Shown one piece after another: positions 25,035 to 33,654 of a DNA stretch of 64,000 nt (within the stretch, counting starts at the first letter, position 1; every line of letters begins with the position of its first letter). This DNA comes from Prauserella marina (GTDB taxonomy: Bacteria; Actinomycetota; Actinomycetes; Mycobacteriales; Pseudonocardiaceae): assembly GCF_002240355.1 (NCBI RefSeq), contig NZ_CP016353.1, positions 6,487,001-6,551,000 of the forward strand. The letters are read 5' to 3'. Below the pieces are notes generated by a model that was given only the letters and a program-made list of their open reading frames with translations, had not been told where the DNA came from and made no database searches. Made by a program: the position numbers and the translations under genes.

Positions 25035-27698
25035 TCAGTGGACCGGCACGAGGTCCGCTCTTCCCACCTGGGCGCCCAGGAAAGGAAACACCGGCCGACG
25101 GACGTCCACAGTGGAGGATATGGTGAGCAGTACGCCCGCGGCGCCTGTCGACAGGTCCATCGATAGCCGGAGCAATCCGTTGCCGGGAAAGGCGATTCCG
25201 CCGTTCCCGAACGGCACGGCGTAGCACGCGAGACCGGCCAGGCGACGCGTGATCGTCTCGCCGAGTTCCGGATCGGCCCTTCTGCGCTGTTCGGCGGCGA
25301 GCGCGACGACGAGACCACCCGCGCCACCGAGAAGCCCGGGACTTCCCGAGAACTCGGCATGGCAGGCGAGCAACAGGCGGGGCAGCAGCCGGAGGCACCG
25401 CGCGTGGGGGCGGTGGAGCGCGAGCCGCTCGATCGCGATCGCGATACCCGCGCTACCGACGCCGAGAAACGGCAAGGTTCGGCTGGCGCCATCGGAAACC
25501 CGAAGCGATCCGTCGAAGGCGGTACGGCATTCTCCGAGATCACGCTCTATCGCGGCCTCAGCGAGGTCGAGCCAGACTGGGTCGGCCGAGTACTCGAACA
25601 GCGAGACGAACAACAGCGCGGGCCCCGACCAGCCCCGGCTGAGTCCCGCGCCCGCGAACGTGCTCACCCTGGTGCTCGCCGTGGCGAGGCGACCAGCGAG
25701 TCCGCTCCCGATGCGCTCCGCTTCGTCCACCCTGCCGAGGAAAAGCAGGTTGAGCCCGATCCCGGCGAGACCGGTCCCGAAACCGTGATTCCCGTTCTTT
25801 TCAAGGGATTCCACGAGCGGTTCTGCGGCGTCGACGAGGTCCATGGCCCGCTCGCGGTAGCCGAACCCGGCGAGTACGTGCGCGATTCCGTGCGCCCCGT
25901 CGAGGAAGCCCGCTCGCCGAGGAGGGCTCCGGTCGAGCGCGTCGAGCAACCACGCCTCGAACTCGGGGTACCTGCCGAAACCTGCCGCGTCGAGCGCGTA
26001 GAGCACCCCGGCGGCTCCGTACCCGAAGCCGCTACCACCGAGCCGGAATTGCGCGATGTCGCAGGGGAAGAGCCGGTCGGTACGCGCGGGAGTCGCGCTG
26101 GCGACGATGGCATCGGCGACGCGCTCCGTGACGTCGTTCCAGTCAGGTTCGGCCGCGTCGAGCGCGGTGGCCGTCGCGCTCCGCGCGCACGAGGGCGTCG
26201 GCAACGCGGCATGCGGAAGGTCGAAGCGCCGCCTCGCCAGTTCGGTCAGTGTGCCCATCCGGGAGGCCGCGAGTTCGAGAACAGGAGCGACGGGGAGGAA
26301 CAGCCACAGCGCGAGCGAGGCGAGCGCGTGGTCGTCGATCTCGAAACCGAACTTGTCGGCGGGAGCGCGGAAGCCAGGCGCGCCGAGCGCTTGCCGCCCC
26401 GGTTCGTCGGCGGGGAAGGCGAGTTCGAAATCGACGAGGGACACCGCGACCTGGTCGCCGGTCTCGGCGACCAGGACGTTGTCGGGATGCAGGTCGGCGT
26501 AGACGATGCCGCGACGGTGGATGTCGGCGAGCACTGAGCGGACCGCGTCGACGACGCGATGCGCTCTCGTCGCGTAGTCGGCCAGGTCCCGCTCGGTCGC
26601 CGCTGCCCTCGTCAACGGATAGTTGGTGGCGTGCCATGCGGAAAGCGGCTCGCCCGCGACCTCGTCCATCGCGAGAAATAGGTGCTCGTCCGCGGAAAAG
26701 AGACCGTGCGCGCCGGGGACGCCGTCGATTCCGGCGAGCAGGTTCAGGACGGCGTGTTCCCTGCGCAGTCTCGATACGGCGTCGGTCCCTTCCGCATCGA
26801 GCCCGGCGTATGGCCGCGCTTCCTTGAGTACGACGTCCCCGTCGTCGGTCAGCCGCTGCGCGCGGTAGACGCCGCCTCCGTTGGAGAAGTGCAGCGAACC
26901 GGTGACGCGGAAGGGAAACTCGTCTCCTCGGGTTCGCCTGGCGAGATACGGGCGAAGGCAGTGGGGCACCTCGACCCACTCCGGCACGGAGAAGGTGGGG
27001 ACGACGAGGTCGGCGACAACGGTGCCATCGGGTTTGCTGACGACCGCGTCCGTGCTCGTTCCCGGCCTGGGGAAAGCGCCGTAGCGCGCGTGAAGCGGGC
27101 CGTCGCCGTAGCGGAGATCGCTCAGCACCCGAGGCCCCCGCTCTCCTTCGAGTTCGGAGGAGAGCTCGGCGAGAATCTGTGCGAAGGCGTTGGCTCCCAC
27201 CGGATATATGGTGATCAGCTTTCCGCTCGACTCTCTCGGCGCGTATTTCGCGTTCCTGGTGAGCAGAATCGTTTTGTTCCGCAGGTGTCTGAAGGCGACT
27301 CGTCGCCGTAGGCAGTATCGGTGAACGCGGGACAGCACGCTCTCCGCGTTGTCGAGTGTTGCCGAAACGTGGATTTTCCAGCCTTGACTTGGAAGCCGGA
27401 CCGCGTCGGGGAGCAGCGTGCGCCACGCTCCGGACTCCCACGAGCACCACCCCGATTCCGGAACTGGGGCAACCCGCGAGAACTCGGGTAAGCCATCATC
27501 GGCCTCACCTGGTTCGGCGAAGAAAGTCCGGTCCGCGACGCAGAATTCCTCGTAACGAGGGTCCACGATTTTCCTCCGTCCCTCGTTCACATCATCGACC
27601 GGCCACCGGTAATTTCCCCACGAAGGACTCGGGCCGCCAATCCGCCAGTTCAGCGGTTCGGCTGGGCTGAAAGGGAGGCTGGGTTTGTCGTTACCCAT
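25035..27698 (-). CDS. lanKC: Class III lanthionine synthetase LanKC
   Basis: 887 residues in three parts. The lyase-like N-terminus (1-220) has the family stretch QGWKIHVSATLDNAESVL and RNAKYAPRESSGKLITIYP. The kinase domain (about 225-500) has VVLKEARPY, the catalytic loop VYADLHPDNVLV and VDFELAF. The cyclase-like C-terminus (about 520-887) shows GGSGFGYGAAGVLYAL, GNHGFGTGLAGIGLN and SGSPGLLGGAGG. The cyclase lacks the Cys/Cys-His-Gly zinc ligands (CYAVPFGNG where class I/II/IV have CHG), which defines class III. Such enzymes phosphorylate and eliminate Ser/Thr and form lanthionine or labionin rings in a precursor peptide. No convincing precursor gene was found beside it. It begins a run with two ABC half-transporters. 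Confidence 0.95.
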   Translation of the reverse strand: MGNDKPSLPFSPAEPLNWRIGGPSPSWGNYRWPVDDVNEGRRKIVDPRYEEFCVADRTFFAEPGEADDGLPEFSRVAPVPESGWCSWESGAWRTLLPDAVRLPSQGWKIHVSATLDNAESVLSRVHRYCLRRRVAFRHLRNKTILLTRNAKYAPRESSGKLITIYPVGANAFAQILAELSSELEGERGPRVLSDLRYGDGPLHARYGAFPRPGTSTDAVVSKPDGTVVADLVVPTFSVPEWVEVPHCLRPYLARRTRGDEFPFRVTGSLHFSNGGGVYRAQRLTDDGDVVLKEARPYAGLDAEGTDAVSRLRREHAVLNLLAGIDGVPGAHGLFSADEHLFLAMDEVAGEPLSAWHATNYPLTRAAATERDLADYATRAHRVVDAVRSVLADIHRRGIVYADLHPDNVLVAETGDQVAVSLVDFELAFPADEPGRQALGAPGFRAPADKFGFEIDDHALASLALWLFLPVAPVLELAASRMGTLTELARRRFDLPHAALPTPSCARSATATALDAAEPDWNDVTERVADAIVASATPARTDRLFPCDIAQFRLGGSGFGYGAAGVLYALDAAGFGRYPEFEAWLLDALDRSPPRRAGFLDGAHGIAHVLAGFGYRERAMDLVDAAEPLVESLEKNGNHGFGTGLAGIGLNLLFLGRVDEAERIGSGLAGRLATASTRVSTFAGAGLSRGWSGPALLFVSLFEYSADPVWLDLAEAAIERDLGECRTAFDGSLRVSDGASRTLPFLGVGSAGIAIAIERLALHRPHARCLRLLPRLLLACHAEFSGSPGLLGGAGGLVVALAAEQRRRADPELGETITRRLAGLACYAVPFGNGGIAFPGNGLLRLSMDLSTGAAGVLLTISSTVDVRRPVFPFLGAQVGRADLVPVH

Positions 27699-27928
27699 CG
27701 GTATTTGCGCTGTGCGTGAGCGGAGGTTTTCACCGGCCTCACCCGGTTGAGAACCCGGCGACGAAAAGCCAGGTGGGCAGCTCAGCCCTGCCCCGTGCCA
27801 ACTACCCGAAAAGGCGACGGCGGACGGCTATCGCAAAGCGCGCCATCACGGTAGTGGCGAGCGCCCTGCCCAAGGCCACGTCGACCGGCCCCGTATGCTA
27901 CGGGTAGTAGTAGCGTTGTGGAGGACCA
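27699..27928. other. Promoter region between lanKC and the membrane gene pair
   Basis: 230 bp between divergent genes. It should hold the lanKC promoter. A plus-strand frame (27716-27907, ending STGPVCYG) and a 24-codon minus-strand frame are open here, but neither has a ribosome site or a class III leader motif. Confidence 0.4.
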
Positions 27929-28294
27929 GTGATCACCGGATATGCCGTCGCCGTGGCGCTGTGCTCGCTGGCCGTCGCGGCGTGGGCCTTCGTACTCGTC
28001 GCCAGAAACCGCCCGCCGAAGAAACCGTTGCTGACCGGACTCGCGGTCATCGAGGTACTACTGCTCGCGCAGGTGGTGATCTCGGTCGTGCTGCTCATCG
28101 GAGGCGATCGGCCCGGCAACATGGTCACCTTCATCGCCTACCTCGTCGGTTCGCTGCTTGTGCTGCCGATCGCGACGGTGTGGGCTCTGGCCGAACGCAC
28201 GCGTTCGGCCACGGCGATTCTCGGCGTGGCCTGCGTGACCGTGCCGGTGCTCATTCTCAGGATGTCGGAGGTCTGGGGTGGCGCGAGTGCCTGA
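27929..28294 (+). CDS. Small integral membrane protein (four helices)
   Basis: 121 residues, almost wholly hydrophobic, with about four membrane helices and a short positive loop RNRPPKKP after the first. GGAGG lies 5-6 bases before the GTG start. It overlaps the next gene by 17 bases, so the two are coupled. I recognise the type from actinobacterial genomes but no function. Confidence 0.75.
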   Translation: MITGYAVAVALCSLAVAAWAFVLVARNRPPKKPLLTGLAVIEVLLLAQVVISVVLLIGGDRPGNMVTFIAYLVGSLLVLPIATVWALAERTRSATAILGVACVTVPVLILRMSEVWGGASA

Positions 28295-28739
28295 GGAAGC
28301 GAACCAGACCGCCGACGAACAGCCCGCGACGGCGAGCGGCCCTGGCAGGGTACTCATCGCGATCTACGCGATCTTCGCCGTCGGCGCGACCTCCCGCGCG
28401 GCAGTGCAGATCGCGACCAGGTTCGACGAGGCACCGTTTCCCTACGTGCTTTCGGCTTTCGCCGCGGTCGTGTACCTGCTGGCCACGTTCGCGCTTGCCC
28501 GAAAGGGAATCGGCTGGTGGCGAGTCGCGCTCGCCGCGTGCTCCGTCGAACTGGCAGGCGTACTCATCGTCGGAACGCTGAGCGTGTTCGACACCGCGGC
28601 GTTCCCTGACGCCGCGGTGTGGTCCAACTTCGGGATGGGCTACCTGTTCATTCCGTTGGTGTTGCCTGTCGTCGGCCTGCTGTGGCTGCGCAAGACGCAC
28701 CCGAGCACGGCCGCCGGGATCACCAGAACACCGCGATAG
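28278..28739 (+). CDS. Integral membrane protein (four helices)
   Basis: 153 residues. A short polar N-terminus (PEEANQTADEQPATASGPG) precedes four membrane helices, beginning VLIAIYAIFAVGATSRAAVQ. This matches a type of conserved actinobacterial membrane protein of unknown role. It overlaps the upstream membrane gene, and its 3' end overlaps the convergent gene at 28720 by 20 bases. Confidence 0.75.
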   Translation: MARVPEEANQTADEQPATASGPGRVLIAIYAIFAVGATSRAAVQIATRFDEAPFPYVLSAFAAVVYLLATFALARKGIGWWRVALAACSVELAGVLIVGTLSVFDTAAFPDAAVWSNFGMGYLFIPLVLPVVGLLWLRKTHPSTAAGITRTPR

Positions 28740-29067
28740 CCACGTTGGCGACGGTCAGCACCGCCGTCGTCACGAAGAGCCCCTTGCCGCTCCGCGGCTT
28801 CCTGTGCATGATCAGCGCCAGCACGAGGATGATCATCGCGATCACGAGCTTGACGGCGACCTTGGTGTTGTCGGGCTCGTTGCCGGCGACCCCCGAGGAG
28901 GCGAGCCCGACGAGCGCGACACCGGTGAGCACCTGTGCACCGGCGCTGTAGAGCATGACCTTGGTTCCGGGGCCGGTCGGCGCGCTGGCACGCACCACGA
29001 GACCGGCGACGATGCCAGCCATACCAAGCAGGTGCAGAACGACGAGAGCGTCGTAAACGAAATCCAT
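28720..29067 (-). CDS. Integral membrane protein (four helices)
   Basis: 115 residues with four membrane helices (LVVLHLLGMAGIVAGLVVRA at the start, then AGAQVLTGVALVGL, LVIAMIILVLALIMHRKPR and a C-terminal helix). It looks like a conserved actinobacterial membrane protein. Its 5' side is marked by TACTACAAGGTGTAGTAAA (29079-29097), an inverted repeat that resembles a BlaI-type operator; the M56/BlaI genes upstream may control it. Confidence 0.72.
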   Translation of the reverse strand: MDFVYDALVVLHLLGMAGIVAGLVVRASAPTGPGTKVMLYSAGAQVLTGVALVGLASSGVAGNEPDNTKVAVKLVIAMIILVLALIMHRKPRSGKGLFVTTAVLTVANVAIAVFW

Positions 29068-29076
29068 GACGAGAAT

Positions 29077-29097
29077 TTACTACAAGGTGTAGTAAAT
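29077..29097. promoter_or_regulatory. Candidate BlaI-type operator
   Basis: An inverted repeat TTTACTACA-AGG-TGTAGTAAA. BlaI/MecI repressors bind TACA-N-TGTA dyads, and TACTACA/TGTAGTA fits. It lies between the stop of the M56 peptidase gene and the start of the minus-strand membrane gene at 29067, so it would regulate that gene. Confidence 0.65.
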
Positions 29098-29098
29098 C

Positions 29099-29986
29099 TC
29101 AGAGCGGGACCGCGAAAAGCGAAGCCGACGTTCCCAGCGCCGTCAGCACTACCACGCAGGCAAGCGGCCACGCCGGTGGAAAGCCGAACGCGGCCGGTTC
29201 GCGCAGCCTGCGAATCCGGGCCTGTACGGCGGTGTCGGAGACCGCGAGCGCACCGGCAGGCGTGCCACCGGCACCGTTCGCGTGGAACCGTTCGAGCGCG
29301 CTCGCCAACGGCTCCCTTCCCCGCTGCCTCGCCGCCCTGTCGTCCGCGCACATCTCGACGAGCAATTCGATCGTCGAACACACCTTGATCAGTGCCTTGT
29401 TTCTCGGCAGCAGCCTGCGCAGAGCCTGGAACGGAGCGACGACGAGGTGGTGCCGCTCGCGAGCGTGTGCCTGCTCGTGCGCGAGTACGGCGCCCAACTC
29501 CTCGGCGGTCAGCAGCTGCCTTGCCCCCGCGCTGACCACGATGCGCGGCGTGCGGCCGGGAAGGCAGTAGGCGACAGCGGCGGGATGATCGACGACGAGA
29601 GCGTCGGTGTCCGGCCGCGCGACGAGCTGGAGCAGCAGCCGGTGCCGCGCTCGCGCCCTCGCGGTACTACGCAGGCTCAGCAGCTGGTTGGCGATCAGCC
29701 AACCCGCGAGCCCGAGTCCGGCGGCGACGGAGGTGAGGTGCCACAGATCCAGCTCGTGGATCCGCAGCGGGAGATCGACAAGGGCGGGAAGCAGTCCCCT
29801 GCCGAATGGGGCAAGACCGAATCCGAGTAGCGCCCCGACGCTCGACACCACCAGGGTCAGCCCGCTGATCTGCCAGAGAATCAGGGCGGCTCGCGGATGC
29901 GCGTGGGTCCAGCGGCTGCGCAGCAGCCAGAGCGCCACGATCGCGGCCGCCATGGCCGCGGCGAGCTGGTGCCCCACCAGAATCAC
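29099..29986 (-). CDS. M56 (BlaR1-type) membrane metallopeptidase
   Basis: 295 residues. Membrane helices flank a peptidase domain with the zinc motif HEQAH (EELGAVLAHEQAHARERHHL). BlaR1-like proteins cleave their partner repressor, or cause its cleavage, on sensing a signal. Unlike BlaR1 there is no penicillin-binding sensor domain, so the signal is unknown. Its GTG start overlaps the stop of the BlaI-type gene (GTGA). Confidence 0.9.
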   Translation of the reverse strand: MILVGHQLAAAMAAAIVALWLLRSRWTHAHPRAALILWQISGLTLVVSSVGALLGFGLAPFGRGLLPALVDLPLRIHELDLWHLTSVAAGLGLAGWLIANQLLSLRSTARARARHRLLLQLVARPDTDALVVDHPAAVAYCLPGRTPRIVVSAGARQLLTAEELGAVLAHEQAHARERHHLVVAPFQALRRLLPRNKALIKVCSTIELLVEMCADDRAARQRGREPLASALERFHANGAGGTPAGALAVSDTAVQARIRRLREPAAFGFPPAWPLACVVVLTALGTSASLFAVPL

Positions 29987-30345
29987 GGTTCATCGCCTCG
30001 TTCCAACGCCTCGCGCAGCGCCTCGGCCTCGTCATTGGTGACCGACTGCGCGAAACGAACAAGCGCCGAGCCCCTGTCACCCGTGAGTTCGAGGGCCTCC
30101 AGCATCAACTCCGCGACGTACTCCTCACGGCTCGCCGCCGGTGCGTAGAGCCACGCCCTTCCCGAGCGTTCCCTCCGCACGACGTTCTTGGCAGCCAACC
30201 TGGTCAGCACGGTCATCACGGTCGTGTAGGCAAGACCGCGATCGGCGAGCGCGGCATGCACTGCGCGCACGCTGACCGGTTCCTGGCGTGCCCACAGCAC
30301 GTCCATCACCGCGCGCTCCAGTTCTCCGAGCTTCGCCACGTCCAT
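29983..30345 (-). CDS. BlaI/MecI/CopY-family repressor
   Basis: 120 residues from the ATG at 30345 (GGCGAAGGG just upstream; the frame is open to a TTG at 30375). The winged helix is clear: LGELERAVMDVLWARQEPVS, AYTTVMTVLTRLAAKNVVRR and SGRAWLYAPAASREEYVAEL. It pairs with the M56 peptidase as a repressor-sensor unit. A TACTACA/TGTAGTA dyad 1 kb away (29077-29097) is a likely target. Confidence 0.92.
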   Translation of the reverse strand: MDVAKLGELERAVMDVLWARQEPVSVRAVHAALADRGLAYTTVMTVLTRLAAKNVVRRERSGRAWLYAPAASREEYVAELMLEALELTGDRGSALVRFAQSVTNDEAEALREALERGDEP

Positions 30346-30371
30346 CCCTTCGCCGCCGTTGCAGGAGAAAT

Positions 30372-31961
30372 TCAACCACGAATCGCGTTGTAGGTGGTCA
30401 CCGTTGTGACGGCGAGCAACAACTGGAGGTGGCAGGAAAGCCGTTCCCTCGGATCGCCGAAGTCGATGCCGCTGACCTGCCCCGCCCTGCGGATCCGGTG
30501 TCGCACCGTGTTGGGGTGGACGTGCAGCGAGGCCGCGACCGCGCCGACGTCGCCCATCGCGTCGAGGTAGGCGAGCAGGGTCGGCACCAGCTCGGTCCCT
30601 CGCTCCTCGTCGTGAGCGACCAGCGAGGCGACGGCGGGGTCACGCAGGTCGGGGTTGCCGTGCAGCAACGAGAGTGTTTCCCCGAGCAGCACCTCGGCTC
30701 TGAGATCGGAGATCGTCGCGACGGCGTTGGCTTCCCCCATCGCGCCGAGCACCCTGTCGGCCTCCGCGCGCGACCCCGGCACCTCGTGCAGCGTCGGAAC
30801 GGGGGAGCCGATCCCGGCCTGCACCCTGACCCCGGTTCGCCGCTCCAGCACTCGCGCGACATCGGCGACCAGCGAGGCGAGGCCAGGTTCGTCCGGCAAC
30901 ACGGCGTACACGCGAGAACCGGAAGCGCCGACCAGCGCGCCCTTGCGGTAGGAGGCCATGTGCACCGAGACGACGCTGAGCATGTCGGCTCTGTGCAGCT
31001 CGTGGACCGGCTGATCGGGCTCGCGCTCGCGGACGGCGAACCCGACGACCGTGCACGCGGCTGCCGGGTCGATGCCGAGCTGACCCGCGACGAGATCGGG
31101 ATTGGCTTTGCCGTCCAGCAGCCCCGCGACCAGTTCGTTTCTCGGCCTGCCCGCTTCGCTGCGGTGCCGCAACAGGTGAACGGCGGCAAGGCGTGCTCCG
31201 CCGAGCAGCGCGCTGTCGGCTCGGTCCGCGAACGCTTCCCTTCCCTCCTGCACCCAGATCGTGCCGAGGTGCTGCGCGCCTGCCCTGATGCCGACCGCGA
31301 GCCGCCTCCTGATGCCGAGTTCGGGATGCTCGTCGATGCGCACGACCTCTTCGCCGGAGCGCAGCCGCTCGAAGACTCCCCACTCCCTCAGCAGCGCGAG
31401 GTAGCTCCTCGGCCCCTCCCAGCCGAGGATCGACAGCCGCCGCAGCTCGTCGACCTCGTCGTCGGAGCGGGAGTAGGCGAGCACTCTGTTGCCGGCGTCC
31501 TCGATGCTGACGCTGCCGCCGGTCAGGGCCGCAAGCGTTTGCGCCAGCACGAAGAGGTCCCCTGGCTCCTCGTCGCTGCCCTCGGAAAGCGCGGCGGCGT
31601 CGAGCACCTGCCTGACGACTGTCTCCACCTGATCCCAGCGCATGCGCGGAGCGACGCCGAGCAGCGCGATCCCCGCTTCGCGGGCGACGGCCGCCAGCTC
31701 GGCCGGAGCCTCCTTGACCGCGACGACCGCTGCCCCTCGCCTCGCCGCCGCCCTGACGAACCTGGCCGCCTCCCTGCCGCGCGCGCCGATGACCAGCACG
31801 AGGTCCTGCTGGTAACTGCCAGGCTCGTCGTCGGGGTCGAGGATGGCGACGCCACACACGCGGGGGTCCGCCTCCGGGGTGCACAGCTCGACCAGCGGCT
31901 TTCCGATGGCGACAAGCAACTGACGCAAGGTCACGCCATTGTTCGATCGAACAACCTCCAC
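30372..31961 (-). CDS. pruC: PucR/CdaR-family activator of proline catabolism (PruC-like)
   Basis: 529 residues: an N-terminal purine-catabolism-type sensory domain (VTLRQLLVAIGKPLVEL ...), a central GGDEF-like or GAF region, and a C-terminal helix-turn-helix (AVAASLHVHPNTVRHRIRRA). It is divergent to pruA with 59 bases between the starts, the same layout as in Mycobacterium, where PruC activates pruA and pruB in response to proline. The shared gap must hold both promoters. Confidence 0.9.
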   Translation of the reverse strand: MEVVRSNNGVTLRQLLVAIGKPLVELCTPEADPRVCGVAILDPDDEPGSYQQDLVLVIGARGREAARFVRAAARRGAAVVAVKEAPAELAAVAREAGIALLGVAPRMRWDQVETVVRQVLDAAALSEGSDEEPGDLFVLAQTLAALTGGSVSIEDAGNRVLAYSRSDDEVDELRRLSILGWEGPRSYLALLREWGVFERLRSGEEVVRIDEHPELGIRRRLAVGIRAGAQHLGTIWVQEGREAFADRADSALLGGARLAAVHLLRHRSEAGRPRNELVAGLLDGKANPDLVAGQLGIDPAAACTVVGFAVREREPDQPVHELHRADMLSVVSVHMASYRKGALVGASGSRVYAVLPDEPGLASLVADVARVLERRTGVRVQAGIGSPVPTLHEVPGSRAEADRVLGAMGEANAVATISDLRAEVLLGETLSLLHGNPDLRDPAVASLVAHDEERGTELVPTLLAYLDAMGDVGAVAASLHVHPNTVRHRIRRAGQVSGIDFGDPRERLSCHLQLLLAVTTVTTYNAIRG

Positions 31962-32020
31962 GACTCAACGGTAGCCGAATCACCAATCCGTAGGGACCGT
32001 CCGAGCCCTAGCTTGCTGAC

Positions 32021-33646
32021 ATGGACGCGATTACCAGTGCACCGCCACCCCGTAATGAACCCGTCCGCGACTACGCCCCTGGTTCGCCCGAGCGCGAGAG
32101 CATCGCGACCACACTCTCCGAACTGGCGCGCGACCGCGTCGAACTGACCGCGACCGTCGACGGCGAGCACTACCTCCCCTCCGGCGAGCCCATCGACGTC
32201 GTCGCACCCCACGACCACGCGCGCGTCCTCGGCACGACGGCCAACGCGACCACCGAAGACGCCAAAGCCGCCGTCGCGGCCGCGCTAGGGGCGGCGGCGC
32301 AATGGCGCGCATTGCCCTTCGACGAGCGAGCCGCCGTACTGCTCAGGGCAGCCGACCTGCTGAGCGGGCCGTGGCGGGACACCCTCAACGCGGCGACCAT
32401 GCTCGGCCAGAGCAAGACCGTCTTGCAGGCGGAAATCGACTCTGCCTGCGAACTCGCCGACTTCTGGCGGTTCAACGTGCACTTCGCGCGCGAGCTGCTG
32501 GCGGGACAGCCGGAGAGCGGCGACGGGAGCTGGAACCGGATGGACTACCGGCCCCTTGAAGGGTTCGTGTACGCCGTAACCCCTTTCAACTTCACCGCGA
32601 TCGCGGGCAACCTGCCGACCGCGCCGGCGCTGATGGGCAACACGGTGCTGTGGAAGCCCGCGCAGACCCAGATGCTGGCCGCGCACTTCACCATGCGGCT
32701 GCTTGAGGAAGCGGGTCTCCCGCCCGGCGTCATCAACCTGCTTCCCGGCGACGGGCTCGCGGTCTCCGATGTCGCGCTCGCCGATCCGGCGCTGGCCGGT
32801 ATCCACTTCACCGGCTCGACGGCCACCTTCCAGCGTCTGTGGTCGACGGTGGGCGGCAACATCGCCAACTACCGGACCTATCCGAGGATCGTCGGTGAGA
32901 CAGGGGGAAAGGACTTCGTGCTCGCGCATCCGAGCGCGGACCCCGACGTGCTGCGCACCGCGCTGGTGAGGGGAGCTTTCGAGTTCCAGGGCCAGAAGTG
33001 CTCTGCCGCGTCCCGCGCGTTCGTTCCCCGCTCGCTGTGGAACCGCATCGAAGCCGACCTTGCGTCCGAAGTGGACTCCCTGACTGTCGGGGACGTCGCC
33101 GACTTCGGCAACTTCATGGGGGCCGTGATCGACAGGAAGTCCTTCGACCGGCTCTCCGGGGTGCTCGGCATGGTGCGTGAATCGCCATCGCTGCGGGTGG
33201 TGGCAGGAGGAACGGCGAACGCGGAGAGCGGCTACTTCGTGCGGCCGACCGTCGTGGTGGGAACCGACCCCTCCCACGAACTGTTCCGCACCGAGTACTT
33301 CGGACCGGTACTGGGCGTTCACGTATACGAGGACGGCGACTTCGACAAGGTACTCGGCGTCGTCGACGGCGGCTCGGCTTACGGGCTGACCGGTTCGATC
33401 ATCGCGAGGGACAGGGCCGCGATCACGAAGGCGAGCGAGGCATTGCGATTCGCGGCAGGCAACTTCTACGTCAACGACAAGCCGACGGGAGCCGTCGTCG
33501 GAAGGCAGCCCTTCGGCGGGGCCCGCGCGTCGGGAACCAACGACAAGGCTGGTTCGGTGCTCAACCTGCTCAGGTGGACCAGCCCGCGCACAATCAAGGA
33601 GACCTTTGTCCCTCCGGTTCGGGTCCAGTACCCACACCAGGGTTAG
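32021..33646 (+). CDS. pruA: 1-pyrroline-5-carboxylate dehydrogenase
   Basis: 541 residues, an aldehyde dehydrogenase of the P5C class. The catalytic Cys lies in GAFEFQGQKCSAASRAF, the general-base Glu in RIVGETGGKDFVLAH, and the coenzyme region is FTGSTATFQRLWSTVG. It oxidises glutamate semialdehyde to glutamate with NAD+ in the cytoplasm, the second step of proline breakdown. pruB starts 8 bases after its stop, so the two form an operon. Confidence 0.96.
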   Translation: MDAITSAPPPRNEPVRDYAPGSPERESIATTLSELARDRVELTATVDGEHYLPSGEPIDVVAPHDHARVLGTTANATTEDAKAAVAAALGAAAQWRALPFDERAAVLLRAADLLSGPWRDTLNAATMLGQSKTVLQAEIDSACELADFWRFNVHFARELLAGQPESGDGSWNRMDYRPLEGFVYAVTPFNFTAIAGNLPTAPALMGNTVLWKPAQTQMLAAHFTMRLLEEAGLPPGVINLLPGDGLAVSDVALADPALAGIHFTGSTATFQRLWSTVGGNIANYRTYPRIVGETGGKDFVLAHPSADPDVLRTALVRGAFEFQGQKCSAASRAFVPRSLWNRIEADLASEVDSLTVGDVADFGNFMGAVIDRKSFDRLSGVLGMVRESPSLRVVAGGTANAESGYFVRPTVVVGTDPSHELFRTEYFGPVLGVHVYEDGDFDKVLGVVDGGSAYGLTGSIIARDRAAITKASEALRFAAGNFYVNDKPTGAVVGRQPFGGARASGTNDKAGSVLNLLRWTSPRTIKETFVPPVRVQYPHQG

Positions 33647-33654
33647 GAACAATC

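Noticed and set aside
27716-27907. Plus-strand 63-codon frame ending STGPVCYG as a lanthipeptide precursor
   Set aside because: It has a Ser/Thr/Cys-containing tail, but no ribosome site, no class III leader motif, no S-x-x-S-x-n-C core, and it points away from lanKC.
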